DNA from: Rutidosis leptorrhynchoides
Taxonomy: Eukaryota; Streptophyta; Magnoliopsida; Asterales; Asteraceae
Assembly (NCBI RefSeq): GCF_046630445.1
Contig: NC_092341.1
Coordinates: forward strand, 292,706,001 to 292,770,000
Length of the DNA: 64,000 nt
Reading direction: 5' to 3'
How positions within the stretch are numbered: position 1 is the first letter of the stretch; every line of letters begins with the position of its first letter. A program made the translations under genes and the position numbers. This document shows, in pieces, positions 12,167 to 24,141 of this stretch. The notes beneath the pieces were generated by a model, which was not told the DNA's origin, ran no database searches, and worked only from the letters and a program-made list of their open reading frames with translations.

Positions 12167-12608
12167 CTAGAAAAAGGAGCCCGCGCGATGCCGCGGGGTC
12201 TTTGGGTTGCGTATTCATAGTTAACGGAGCGTATTATAAGTGTGTATATGTATTGAATGTAGTCCGATGTATTGAGTTTTTTTTAAGTGTCCGTTTCGCG
12301 TATAATTAGTCTCGTTGTGTTCGTAAGATTTTTTTGAGTAGAACGGTGGGCTCGAAAAAATTTAACTCACACCGAGCGAGAAGATATGACCCGCTAAAAA
12401 TTCGGGTGAAATTTGTTTCTTTTATTTTAATAAAATTGTATATTTACATTTTTTACCCCTGAGAAAATGTAAATTTGATGGATCGTTGTGTAAATTGAGG
12501 CAAAAGTGAGGGGCCGATTGCAGTGTGAACGCAAAGTCAAAACTAAAATCACAAACAATTAAAACTACCAAAATCTTCATGTTTCATGTGTTTTAGTATA
12601 TAGGGGTA
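12167..12608 (-). mobile_element. Helitron-like non-autonomous element (copy 2)
   Basis: Read on the minus strand the 3' end is a hairpin-forming CCCCGCGGCATCGCGCGGG, then CTCCTTTTT and CTAG|T at 12170-12166: the hairpin plus CTRR arrangement of Helitrons. The minus-strand 5' side is ACCCCTATATACTAAAAC near 12608. It shares with copy 1 the GAGCGAGAAGATATG block, the TTTCTTTTATTTTA block and the AGTGTGAACGCAAA block. No ORF is present. The 5' TC is not clean, so that border is approximate. Confidence 0.5.
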
Positions 12609-14125
12609 ATGAGATAACACAAAACAGAATCTATATAAAATATTAATTTCATTTTCTTAAGTATACATATAGCTAGTTTTTAGTGATCAGTACAGTAACA
12701 CTTGAGTTACTAAACAGTAAACTAACACAATATTACTAAACAGTAAACTAATGCCTTAAACATGGTGGCCAACAATATGAATCACACATTAGAATTGTGT
12801 TTGCCCACAAAATATGAGCTAACTGGAATATCAATTAGGCGGTAAACCTTAATATCACATCGTTTGAATATCCGTTACTACCAACTTTAAGTTAATATCA
12901 GTCAAACAAAGGTAAAACATTATACCTTCAAATTAAGGATGTTAACACCCAAACTACTGGTTTTGAAATGGTATTGGTGTAGCTTAGAGAAGTACGCATC
13001 GAAACTCCAAAAAGGATGATTTGTCAGTTGGTACCATCCCGTTCAAGCTTTCTTTAAATCTTTAACCACAGGCTGACTAAGAATATATGTGATAAAAAGT
13101 ATATAACCGCATTAAAAAATAATCTAGACATGTTGGAGGATGAGAGCATTTAAAATAAGCTCTCACAGAAGGAATATGTCTTGTGACCTTTTGTTCATAT
13201 TTCCTCCATCCATATCAATCTTTAACCAACTTCTTATAATAATTACACAATATACATTCAAAAATCTTAAAAAACACTATTATTAACATAATCTAATTAA
13301 AGCTATGAACTTATCATGGATTATGGATTGATTAATATTAGCAAAGTCCATCAGCATGTTACTATAACAGATTCAGGACTAACGTTCATTGTAAAGAACT
13401 CACAAAACGGATCAAAGTTACATTATCTTGTGATTGGTGTATGAACTCGATTCGGTATATTGACTTGACTGTTTTATCTCTATCCATCTTTACTTATCTC
13501 ATTTTGCTATTCCTAAAGCAAGAAGTGAAGTTGATAGTATGTCAACCAAACCATTGGTGTATCTAATATTTATATATGTATCGTTATTAAGATTTCAATG
13601 ATTTAGGATTTGTTGCATAAGTATATCAAACATAAAACATAGATGTTTCAAACATAAAATTTCAAAAAGTATAATTTCTTTTTCCCAACTTTGACCCAGT
13701 TTGACTCGATAGTTTATCGTTGGCTGACTTTTTAAGGCATTTTTTGGGAGACTTGGAATGGGCGAGCCCCCAAATCGGCGCGGAATGGCCTAGACCCTAA
13801 GCTGACGAATATGTTGATTTCTAAATAGTATTTAATAGTATTTAAGTCCCTGAAGTTGATAATACCAATTGAAATTGCTAGCCAAAACGATCAGTAAAGT
13901 GTCACGAATCTGCAATGAAATGTATTAATGTTAGAACTAAACGCACTTTCAACATCTTGATTGTAACATCTAATTTTCAAAAACTCATTATGGTAGGCTT
14001 TCAATGTTCGGCCTCTTCTGTAAATACTTCAAAGTACAAACCATTATAAAAGCAATTTTAGTTAAATGACAAGTCAATAAATATGAAATAAAAAATAGCA
14101 CCACAAATACTTGAGGTATGGGATT
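12609..14125. other. non-coding stretch upstream of element A
   Basis: AT-rich DNA with no recognisable gene on either strand. The five bases before the LTR (GGATT, 14121-14125) would be the 5' copy of the element A target duplication. The matching 3' copy is not present because the 3' LTR is truncated. Confidence 0.6.
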
Positions 14126-17019
14126 TGTAACGACCCTGGAATTTTCAACGTTTATTTATTAATAATTATTATTATTAATACGTGTGATTAAACGAATGTA
14201 CGTTATTACATTTACATGTTGACATGGTTGCCCGTACTTGACTTTTAAGTGCCCGAAACGTCTTTGTGACACCCGAAACTTGCACGAATAATATTTCTAG
14301 ATATTATTTGCATTCATGATTAGTTTTATTAATCATTTTAATTAACAAAGGTTACTTGTTAGTTACTTGGGCTTAAATTGGCTTAACTTGTGATTTATTT
14401 GAACTTGGGCTTTGTTAGTGTAATGGACTCATGTTATTGGACTTCCAAGCCCACCCTACACTACTAGTGGACTTAGTTAGCCCATACTACATGTAAGTAT
14501 TACTTTCAAACTTAACTAAATGGATTAAACACTTAAGGAATCTAGTTACCATTTACTTACTCATCCTTCCCATGCAAATACATCTAATAACCAACTTTTG
14601 AACCTTTAACATGCAATGGACTTGTGGACTAATCCCTCCCCCCTTGGAACCCCAAAAACCGTCGGCCTTATTGCAAGGGTGGGGGAGTTTTGTTTCATTT
14701 TATGCATTACTTACTCACTCTCATTCTCTCATTCAAAACACACTCCAAACTTACTTTCATTTTCTCTCATTTCTCTCTAACTTTTGTAAGTAACTTGAAG
14801 CAATTCTTCTCTTCTTTTTCTTACACAAACCGTGACCAAACAACCCATAATCATCATCATCACTTGTTGTTGTTGTAGTTAATTACTTGTTGTTTACATA
14901 CTTGTTGATGATTACTTACTAGTTAACAAGAATCTAACTTTCTAGTTTGATTCATCCTTTATCTTGTTTTAACAAGAACAATCAAGAACTAAACTCTCTA
15001 GTTTAGGTTCTACATATAATGTTTCAAAGATTATAAAGTTCTTGTGTTGATTAAAGACATACTTGTAAGTCATGGAAGTAAACTTAAAGTTTACTTTACT
15101 TAAAGATCAACTTTGGTTGAATCTTTAGAAGTATGAACAACCATGAATCTTTTCTTGTTTATTTAAGTTTAATTCCTCAATTTATGCACTTTAATTTCAT
15201 GTAGTTAGTTTATATGGTCAAGTACTACAAGTTAGTCTTGATCTCATATCTCTTGAACAAATTAAGTTAACTTTGAAAGTTCAAGAACACACAAATAAGT
15301 TTTCTTTAAATATAACTTTGGATCTAGACTTTTGAGTCTTGGATCTTCAAGATCAAACTAAGAACTATGTTCTACTACTTATGATCTTGATTAGTTAGTT
15401 TACTTTCAAGTTTGTAACTTGTTATTAGCTTTAAAGTCCATGTATGTGTTAGATCTAAGACTTTGATGCAACTTTGGTTCATCAAACTTCATACAACTCT
15501 TAAGTGAGTTGTGCTTCATGTCTTAGACTTGCACATGGGTTATGATGGCCAAGACTTGGTTAAGATGATGTAAATACATCAATGAGTTGTACACTTGAAG
15601 CTATATGCATCAAGGATGAGAACCATGATGAACATCAAGCACCAAGACCACCGGAACCCTTTTAAACTCACTGTTCTGTCCAAAACCTACTGACTTGATG
15701 CTTCTGGAACAGACCAGTAGACCTGGGCTGTTCTAACCTTGATTTTTAGATAGATCTTTTCGAGTAGATAACTTTTCATATAGGACTCGTCTTAATCCGA
15801 GTTACGGTTTAGGATTTATGGCCCTCCGATCGTTACTATGTCCTTGAACGTTGTGCAGAAATTTCTGACCTACTCGCACTTAGACCGTCGCCACGGTCAA
15901 ACCAAGACGAGTTTGCTTCTGTAAATTTCACCACACTTAAAGGACTCATAGACGGAGCCATGGCCACTGGTCTCACCTTAATTCAGTAAGGGTAGAGGCT
16001 GTGGTGACTGACTGAAGTCAGACTTTGTTTTAAGCTACTTTCATAAACGAAACCTACTTTACGCCTTTTGTTTAATGATGATTGATGATGAACCTTAAGA
16101 CCTTAAATACATACTTTTAAACCTATATTAAGACGATTTACTGACTTAGTACTATTTGACTTAGGTTGAGGACTTCGGACCATTTACTTGCACACATTTC
16201 CCGACTACTACTTTACCACTACATATCATTGTGAGTTATAGCATTCCCTTTTTACTTTAACTTATTTTGGGAACTGAGAATACATGCGGATTTTATGTTT
16301 TACATACTAGGCACGAGTACTTAAACTTATATATGTGTGAGTTATACAACGGCATAAACATTCCCTTTAGCTCGGTAACGTTTAATCATTGGTTTTTGAA
16401 CCATGAGCGCGAATCTTAGATATGGATCCATAGGGTTTGACATCCCCACTCGGGCTAGTCGCGCTAGCATTTAACGAGTGTTTAATACTTCGTAAACATA
16501 CGCACTTGCCAAGTGTACTTTCAGGGGGTATAAACGTTAAGTTAGTTACCAAGTGCCCACGGTTAACATATACTTTATCATACTGTTTTGAAACGCTCTT
16601 TGTAGCACTGAAATCTCGTGGCCTACCTTACATACTGTTATACTTAAACTATAGCTCACCAACCTTTGTGTTGACGTTTTTAAGCATGTATTTCTCAGGT
16701 GCTTGAGGTTGCTTCCGCTGTGTACTAGTCGTGCTGTAGAACCCGCTGCTTAGAGTTGTTATCGCATGACTACTTATCTTGCATTCAAACTTATTTACTT
16801 TTGAAACTATGTTATGTAACGACCTTTGGGGTCACGTACACTTATTATTTGCTTCTACTTAGTGAAGCATGCTTTTAAAATGTAAAACATTTGATGTCGG
16901 TTATGACATCACCTTTTTATCGTGAATGCAACTTCTTTAATTACAGCATATAGTACTTAACCTTGTAATGATCCTGTTGTTGATGATTCGTACACGATGG
17001 TTTTGTACGGGGCATCACA
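14126..17019 (+). repeat. 5' LTR of element A (2894 bp)
   Basis: Begins TGTAACGACCCTGG and ends GGGGCATCACA, with TG...CA termini, immediately before a tRNA-Met primer site. The first 483 bp recur at 20492-20974. This is long for an LTR. It contains several short open frames, which I treat as non-coding. Confidence 0.85.
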
Positions 17020-17021
17020 TT

Positions 17022-17033
17022 TGGTATCAGAGC
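17022..17033 (+). promoter_or_regulatory. primer-binding site, initiator tRNA-Met (element A)
   Basis: TGGTATCAGAGC, complementary to the 3' end of plant initiator tRNA-Met, two bases after the LTR. Confidence 0.9.
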
Positions 17034-17061
17034 ATTGGTTGTAGGGAATTAGGTTGCATTA

Positions 17062-17357
17062 GTGAGTCTAAGACCGACCCGAGTAGGATTCACTAATAGG
17101 ACTAATCTACAACTTGCTAGTTTACTTGTTTCCGCTGAACTTACTGCATGCTGCTGCTTACTTTTTCTGCTATATGCCGTATGCTACTACATGATATCAC
17201 TACTGCATGATGCTACTTGCTTTTGATTGCATGTTACTTTCATACGAATTGCTGTTATTGCCATGCTAGTTACCGTTATGCATGATTTAAACTGTTGGCC
17301 TATTATTTGCTTGCTTTATGACATACTGACATGGAAAATTTATTTTTCCTTATTCAG
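17062..17357 (+). other. candidate intron in the element A leader
   Basis: A GTGAGT donor-like site at 17062, in the context GCATTA|GTGAGTCT, and a pyrimidine-rich TTTTTCCTTATTCAG acceptor ending at 17357, directly before the ORF start. The donor context is shared with elements B and F. Inference only; no transcript data. Confidence 0.45.
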
Positions 17358-18254
17358 ATGTCGGATGTTCCACCTGCTGGCATTTCGGGCAGTACAGACT
17401 CAGACCCCGTCGCCCTACCTATTGCTACACCTGCTGCTGCTACTGCCGATACACCGGCCCCGACACCCACTAGTGATCCCGGCGCTTCCACTTCCGGAGC
17501 TGGTACTAGTGCACCAGCCCCAGTGTCTGCTCCCGGACCCTCGAGGTCACAGCCCCGCATTGGTGGTATTGAGATCCCCGCGGAGTTCGGGGAAGGGCCA
17601 TTTCGTAACCACATGCGCACGCCTTGCCGACGCACTCCCGACGGACGTTTAGTCGTGATTCCGCCAGGCAGACACAGACAGATGTTGGCCGCCTTCGGAC
17701 GCTTCGGATTACCAGCTCAGCCACCAGTGTTACCACCACACGATTCAGATGACTCATCATCCGGCGATTCTTCATCATCAGACGACTCCAGCGATGATGA
17801 GGATCCTGCTGATAGACCTATTCAGGCACCCTCCACCCCTCCGAAAAAGCGGTACCGTTCCGACGGCACCGTCATTCCAGGGGTGAATGGAGGTCGTGCT
17901 TTTACTGACGCTTTTGGCCATCGTCGTAGGGTTACTGCTCGTAAACGAGTTGTGCCATACCCTGCCGACCCACAGATACGTAAGGTTCCCCGTTACGTAT
18001 TGACTATTCCTGGAACCGTACCACCTAGATTTAGATACGGACCACTTACATCTAGGGACGTACCGTCTACATCCGGAGCCGGACCATCTACATCAGCACC
18101 ACCGGCACCACCCGCACCACCCGCCCCACCTGCACCGCCTGCCCCACCAGCTCCCTCTAACGAGGAACTGATGAGGGAGGTTGAGACTCTCCGAGCTCGA
18201 GTCACTGAGCTCGAGGAGAAGTCACCCGCCTTCACAGTAGGACTTTGTATTTAG
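17358..18254 (+). CDS. pre-gag ORF of element A: Pro/Ser/Ala-rich protein with C-terminal coiled coil
   Basis: An intact frame of 298 codons from ATG 17358, chosen because it follows a splice-acceptor-like TTATTCAG; an upstream in-frame ATG at 17331 exists. The N-terminal third is rich in Pro, Ala, Ser and Thr. The middle has an acidic serine run (DDSDD/SSSDDSSDDED), a basic block (KKRYR, RRRVTARKR), and then a proline repeat (APPAPPAPPAPP). The end, NEELMREVETLRARVTELEE, looks like a coiled coil. It lies between primer site and gag. A similar coiled-coil ending (VEEVNELRARVKALENMVQ) occurs in the pre-gag ORF of element F. I know no function. The basic block and coiled coil would allow nucleic-acid binding and oligomerisation, but that is a guess. 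Confidence 0.65.
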   Translation: MSDVPPAGISGSTDSDPVALPIATPAAATADTPAPTPTSDPGASTSGAGTSAPAPVSAPGPSRSQPRIGGIEIPAEFGEGPFRNHMRTPCRRTPDGRLVVIPPGRHRQMLAAFGRFGLPAQPPVLPPHDSDDSSSGDSSSSDDSSDDEDPADRPIQAPSTPPKKRYRSDGTVIPGVNGGRAFTDAFGHRRRVTARKRVVPYPADPQIRKVPRYVLTIPGTVPPRFRYGPLTSRDVPSTSGAGPSTSAPPAPPAPPAPPAPPAPPAPSNEELMREVETLRARVTELEEKSPAFTVGLCI

Positions 18255-18538
18255 ATTTCATGATGTAATCTAGATATAGTTTCATGTATTTCATATGTAT
18301 TGTACGAACTTATTCAGATGTATGAAACTTATTATTATTAATGAATGGAACTTTGCATTATTTAATTCTTGCACGATGTTCTATTTGCATTGCTGTACGA
18401 TGATTCTGTGGTATTTGTACCTAGATGCATTATTTAATAACATGTGATGTTTTGATTCCATGTTGGTCACTATATACTGTATTATTACTACTTGCATGCT
18501 GGATTTTGACTTGGGTCAAAAATTTTGTTTAGAATACC
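18255..18538 (+). other. spacer between pre-gag ORF and gag (element A)
   Basis: AT-rich and non-coding. It contains ACTTATTCAG at about 18308-18317 and ends with AATTTTGTTTAG|AATACC before the gag ATG, so a second splice acceptor is plausible. Confidence 0.4.
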
Positions 18539-19289
18539 ATGGCCAACGGAAGATCCACACCTACCGCCGCCCAGATTGAGGACATGATCAACGAACGGGT
18601 CGCTGCAGCCCTAGCAGAAAGAAATCTCGAAGCTCCACCGCCACCACCACCGGTTATTCCACCCGTTCGAAATGGGTGTACATACAAGGAATTCCAGAGC
18701 TGCAAACCGCATAACTTCAGTGGCACCGAGGGACCAGTTGGTCTCACCAGATGGTTCGAAAAACTTGAATCAGTATTCCGAGTTAGCAACTGTTCGGAGG
18801 ACAATAAGACCAAGTTTGCATCTTGCACGCTATCAGACGGCGCGCTAACGTGGTGGAACACGTTAGCTCAAGCGAAAGGTATCGATGAGGCGTATGCTAC
18901 GCCATGGGAGGAATTCAAGGCGGCTATGATTGATGAGTATTGTCCGAGAACCGAAATTCAGAAGATGGAAATCGAATTTATGCAGTTAAAGGCCGTAGGG
19001 AACGACCTTAACAGTTACAACCGTAGGTTTTTGGAGTTGGCTCTTATGTGTCCGACCATGGTCACCCCCGAATTCAAGCGCATGGAGAAATACTTCTCGG
19101 GACTCCCTAAGTCCATCAAAGGAAATGTCACCTCATCCAAACCACCGAATGTTCCCGAAGCAATGCGCATGGTGCATACTCTCCTGAATCAAATCATCCT
19201 TGACGAGCCGGAGAAGGCTAAGTTTGAAGCCGGTAGTAGTGAAAAGAGGAAATGGGACAACAACCATAACAACCACAACAACCACAACC

Positions 19290-19334
<45 letters not shown>

Positions 19335-19541
19335 GGGGGAGAAACTACGATCAAACCTCCGCCAAGAGGCACAACAACGGTGGAAACCCTAATCCCAACA
19401 ACAACACCAACACCAACCCGAACTATAAAGGAACCCTACCACAACGCAAGAGGTGTTACAAGCACCATACTGGGTATTGCAATGTTGTCTGTGAGAAGTG
19501 CCAACGGGCTGGGCACATCGGGAAAGACTGCAAGGTCACCA
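18539..19541 (+). pseudogene. gag of element A (5' part of a deleted gag-pol)
   Basis: From ATG 18539: a helical N-terminus, a proline run, then the retrotransposon gag core (CTYKEFQSCKPHNFSGTEG, LTWWNT, EFKAAMIDEYCPRTEIQKME). An asparagine-rich linker follows, encoded by an AAC microsatellite at about 19259-19335, and a CX2CX4HX4C zinc knuckle ([14 protein letters not shown]) at 19490-19531. Gag builds the virus-like particle and the knuckle binds RNA. Just after the knuckle the sequence jumps into integrase in another frame, and the open frame runs on to a meaningless stop at 19678. It is closely similar in design to gag of element B. Confidence 0.85.
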
Positions 19542-20456
19542 CTTTGTATCACGACACGGTGTACCTTTATCAATCATCTCCGATCGCGATCCCCGTTTTG
19601 CCTCTAGATTTTGGCGTTCTTTGCAGAAGCCATGGGAACTCGTCTCGACATGAGCACTGCTTATCATCCTCAGACTGACGGGCAAAGCGAACGAACGATT
19701 TAGACCTTGAAGAACATGCTGCGTGCATGTGTCATTGATTTTGGAAAGGCCTGGGAAAGGCATTTGCCACTCGCCGAATTCTCGTACAACAACAGTTATC
19801 ACTCTAGCATTAATGCTGCACCTTTTGAAGCATTGTATGGCCGTAAGTGCCGATCTCCTATTTGTTGGGCCGAAGTAGGCGAAAAGCAAATCATCGGACC
19901 CGAGGTAGTCCATGAAACCACAGAAAAGATTGCTCAGATTCAAGCTAGACTTAAGACTGCCCGTGATCGCCAAAAGAGTTATGCAGATCTTAAACGTAAG
20001 GACTTTAAAATCAACTTTGGTGATCGTGTAATGTTAAAGGTTGCACCTTGGGAAGGTGTGATCCGTTTTGGAAAACGTGGGAAGTTGAACCCACGATACA
20101 TTGGTCCTTTTGAGATCTTGGAACGTGTTGGACCCGTTGCTTACCGATTAGATCTACCAGCACAATTGAGCTCAGTTCATCCTACCTTCCATGTGTCAAA
20201 CTTGAAGAAGTGTCTTGCTGCACCCGAACTTATCATACCACTGGAAGAACTTACAATTGACGACAAACTCCACTTTGTGGAAGAACCTGTTGAAATTATG
20301 AATCGTGAGATCAAAACTTTGAAACGCAACAAGATTCCGATTGTACGAGTACGATGGAATGTCAAACGAGGACCTGAGTTTACTTGGGAGCGAGAGGATC
20401 AAATGATGCGAAAGTATCCTCACCTTTTCCCGACTCCTCCATCTACCTCAGCTTAA
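19542..20456 (+). pseudogene. integrase C-terminal half with chromodomain-like tail (element A)
   Basis: Starts inside the integrase core ([15 protein letters not shown]), with the second catalytic Asp, then AYHPQTDGQSERT with the catalytic Glu. A one-base frame change lies near 19625 and an in-frame TAG at 19701. From 19707 the frame is open to 20456: [25 protein letters not shown], the [19 protein letters not shown] block and the chromodomain-like end ([18 protein letters not shown]). In chromoviruses this tail directs insertion into heterochromatin. The first catalytic Asp and the HHCC zinc finger are deleted. Not functional. Confidence 0.85.
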
Positions 20457-20491
20457 ATTTCGGGACGAAATTTTCTTTAACAGGTGGGTAA
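20457..20491 (+). promoter_or_regulatory. 3' end of element A interior, polypurine region
   Basis: AATTTCGGGACGAAATTTTC, then a purine-rich AGGTGGGTAA directly before the 3' LTR. The same AATTTCGGGACGAAATTT block sits next to the 3' LTR of element F. Confidence 0.6.
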
Positions 20492-20974
20492 TGTAACGAC
20501 CCTGGAATTTCCAACGTTTATTTATTAATAATTATTATTATTAATACGTGTGATTAAACGAATGTACGTTATTACATTTACATGTTGCCATGGTTGCCCG
20601 TACTTGACTTTTAAGTGCCCGAAACGTCTTTGTGACACCCGAAACTTGCACGAATAATATTTCTAGATATTATTTGCATTCATGATTAGTTTTATTAATC
20701 ATTTTAATTAACAAAGGTTACTTGTTAGTTACTTGGGCTTAAATTGGCTTAACTTGTGATTTATTTGAACTTGGGCTTTGTTAGTGTAATGGACTCATGT
20801 TATTAGACTTCCAAGCCCACCCTACACTACTAGTGGACTTAGTTAGCCCATACTACATGTAAGTATTACTTTCAAACTTAACTAAATGGATTAAACACTT
20901 AAGGAATCTAGTTACCATTTACTTACTCATCCTTCCCATGCAAATACATCTAATAACCAACTTTTGAACCTCTA
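20492..20974 (+). repeat. 3' LTR of element A, truncated after 483 bp
   Basis: Matches 14126-14608 almost base for base (offset 6366 bp), then stops abruptly at ACCTCTAAC. The following sequence belongs to the LTR of element B. Confidence 0.9.
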
Positions 20975-23932
20975 ACTTAATGATTTTTAAACGAGACATA
21001 TATGTAACGATTATCGTTGTAAAGACGTTTAATGTATATATATCATATTAAGAGATATTCATACATGATAATATCATGATAATATAATAATTTAAAATCT
21101 CATTTGATATTATAAACATTGGGTTAACAACATTTAACAAGATCGTTAACCTAAAGGTTTCAAAACAACACTTACATGTAACGACTAACGATGACTTAAC
21201 GAATCAGTTAAAATGTATATACATGTAGTGTTTTAATATGTATTTATACACTTTTGGAAGACTTCAATACACTTATCAAAATACTTCTACTTAACAAAAA
21301 TGCTTACAATTACATCCTCGTTCAGTTTCATCAACAATTCTACTCGTATGCACCCGTATTCGTACTCGTACAATACACAGCTTTTAGATGTATGTACTAT
21401 TGGTATATACACTCCAATGATCAGTTCTTAGCAGCCCATGTGAGTCACCTAACACATGTGGGAACCATCATTTGGCAACTAGCATGAAATATCTCATAAA
21501 ATTACAAAAATATGAGTAATCATTCATGACTTATTTACATGAAAACAAAATTACATATCCTTTATATCTAATCCATACACCAACGACCAAAAACACCTAC
21601 AAACACTTTCATTCTTCAATTTTCTTCATCTAATTGATCTCTCTCAATTTCTATCTTCAAGTTCTAAGTGTTCTTCATATATTCTACAAGTTCTAGTTAC
21701 ATAAAATCAAGAATACTTTCAAGTTTGCTAGCTCACTTCCAATCTTGTAAGGTGATCATCCAACCTCAAGAAATCTTTGTTTCTTACAGTAGGTTATCAT
21801 TCTAATACAAGGTAATAATCATATTCAAACTTTGGTTCAATTTCTATAACTATAACAATCTTATTTCAAGTGATGATCTTACTTGAACTTGTTTTCGTGT
21901 CATGATTCTGCTTCAAGAACTTCGAGCCATCCAAGGATCCATTGAAGCTAGATCCATTTTTCTCTTTTCCAGTAGGTTTATCCAAGGAACTTAAGGTAGT
22001 AATGATGTTCATAACATCATTCGATTCGTACATATAAAGCTATCTTATTCAAAGGTTTAAACTTGTAATCACTAGAACATAGTTTAGTTAATTCTAAACT
22101 TGTTCGCAAACAAAAGTTAATCCTTCTAACTTGACTTTTAAAATCAACTAAACACATGTTCTATATCTATATGATATGCTAACTTAATGATTTAAAACCT
22201 GGAAACACGAAAAACACCGTAAAACCGGATTTACGCCGTCGTAGTAACACCGCGGGCTGTTTTGGGTTAGTTAATTAAAAACTATGATAAACTTTGATTT
22301 AAAAGTTGTTATTCTGAGAAAATGATTGTTATTATGAACATGAAACTATATTCAAAAATTATGGTTAAACTCAAAGTGGAAGTATGTTTTCTAAAATGGT
22401 CATCTAGACGTCGTTCTTTCGACTGAAATGACTACCTTTACAAAAACGACTTGTAACTTATTTTTCCGAATATAAACCTATACTTTTTCTGTTTAGATTC
22501 ATAAAATAGAGTTCAATATGAAACCATAGCAATTTTATTCACTCAAAACGGATTTAAAATGAAGAAGTTATGGGTAAAACAAGATTGGATAATTTTTCTC
22601 ATTTTAGCTACGTGAAAATTGGTAACAAATCTATTCCAACCATAACTTAATCAACTTGTATTGTATATTATGTAATCTTGAGATACCATAGACACGTATA
22701 CAATGTTTCGACCTATCATGTCGACACATCTATATATGTTTCGGAACAACCATAGACACTCTATATGTGAATGTTGGAGTTAGCTATACAGGGTTGAGGT
22801 TGATTCCAAAATATATATAGTTTGAGTTGTGATCAATACTGAGATACGTATACACTGGGTCGTGGATTGATTCAAGATAATATTTATCGATTTATTTCTG
22901 TATATCTAACTGTGAACAACTAGTTGTAGGTTACTAACGAGGACAGCTGACTTAATAAACTTAAAACATCAAAATATATTAAAAGTGTTGTAAATATATT
23001 TTGAACATACTTTGATATATATGTATATATTGTTATAGGTTCGTAAATCAACCAGTGGCCAAGTCTTACTTCCCGACGAAGTAAAAATCTGTGAAAGTGA
23101 GTTATAGTCCCACTTTTAAAATCTAATATTTTTGGGATGAGAATACATGCATGTTTTATAAATGATTTACAAAATAGACACAAGTACGTGAAACTACATT
23201 CTATGGTTGAATTATCGAAATAGAATATGCCCCTTTTTATTAAGTCTGGTAATCTAAGAATTAGGGAACAGACACCCTAATTGACGCGAATCCTAAAGAT
23301 AGATCTATTGGGCCTAACAAACCCCATCCAAAGTACCGGATGCTTTAGTACTTCGAAATTTATATCATATCCGAAGGGTGTCCCGGAATGATGGGGATAT
23401 TCTTATATATGCATCTTGTTAATGTCGGTTACCAGGTGTTCACCATATGAATGATTTTTATCTCTATGTATGGGATGTGTATTGAAATATGAAATCTTGT
23501 GGTCTATTATTATTATGATTTGATATATATAGGTTAAACCTATAACTCACCAACATTTTTGTTGACGTTTTAAGCATGTTTATTTTCAGGTGATTATTAA
23601 GAGCTTCCGCTGTCGCATACTTAAATAAGGACGAGATTTGGAGTCCATGCTTGTATGATATTGTGTAAAAACTGCATTCAAGAAACTTATTTTGTTGTAA
23701 CATATTTGTATTGTAAACCATTATGTAATGGTCGTGTGTAAACAGGATATTTTAGATTATCATTATTTGATAATCTACGTAAAGCTCTTTAAACCTTTAT
23801 TGATGAAATAAAGGTTATGGTTTGTTTTAAAATGAATGCAGTCTTTGAAAAACGTCTCATATAGAGGTCAAAACCTCGCAACGAAATCAATTAATATGGA
23901 ACATTTTTAATCAATAAGAACGGGACATTTCA
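20975..23932 (+). repeat. LTR of element B, 5' end truncated (at least 2958 bp)
   Basis: Ends AACGGGACATTTCA just before a primer site. The 5' border with the element A LTR fragment is a junction rather than a TG start. Late parts share wording with the element A LTR (ACTCACCAAC...TTTGTTGACGTTT..AAGCATGT, then CAGGTG and GCTTCCGCTGT), so the LTRs are distantly related. No genes inside; short frames ignored. Confidence 0.75.
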
Positions 23933-23934
23933 GT

Positions 23935-23946
23935 TGGTATCCGAGC
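23935..23946 (+). promoter_or_regulatory. primer-binding site, tRNA-Met type (element B)
   Basis: TGGTATCCGAGC, one mismatch to the initiator tRNA-Met complement, two bases after the LTR end. Confidence 0.8.
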
Positions 23947-24010
23947 GTTGGTCTTAGAGAACCAGAAAATTTGCATTAGTGTGTCTTATCGAGTTTGTTA
24001 GGATGCATTA

Positions 24011-24141
24011 GTGAGTCTGGACTTCGACCGTGTTTTCCTTAAAAATGATTGCTTAACATTTTTGTTGGAAACTATATATTTTTAACATATGAATATTATG
24101 TGATATATTAATCTCTTATCGTGTTTGATATTATGTGATAG
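24011..24141 (+). other. candidate intron in the element B leader
   Basis: Donor-like GTGAGT at 24011 within GGATGCATTA|GTGAGTCTGG. Acceptor-like TTATGTGATAG ends at 24141, directly before the ATG. The donor context continues identically in element F (CTGGACTTCGACCGTG). The same donor could also serve acceptors at 24878 and 25914. Confidence 0.45.

Larger units (their letters stand above)
14126..20974 (+). mobile_element. element A: Ty3/gypsy chromovirus, internally deleted, 3' LTR truncated
   Basis: Order: 5' LTR 14126-17019, tRNA-Met primer site, candidate intron, pre-gag ORF, gag with zinc knuckle, then a jump straight into the C-terminal part of integrase with a chromodomain-like tail, a polypurine region and the first 483 bp of the 3' LTR. 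Protease, reverse transcriptase, RNase H and the N-terminal half of integrase are missing. By eye the two LTR pieces differ at about four positions in 483, so the insertion is fairly young. The border at 20974/20975 with element B is abrupt. Confidence 0.85.

Noticed and set aside
14611..14878. Short frames in the element A LTR
   Set aside because: Overlapping low-complexity frames in LTR DNA without any motif; the same holds for 16437-16706.
19200..19607. Poly-Thr and poly-Val frames overlapping element A gag
   Set aside because: Alternate-frame and antisense readings of the AAC repeat inside gag; likewise 26515-27028 in element B.
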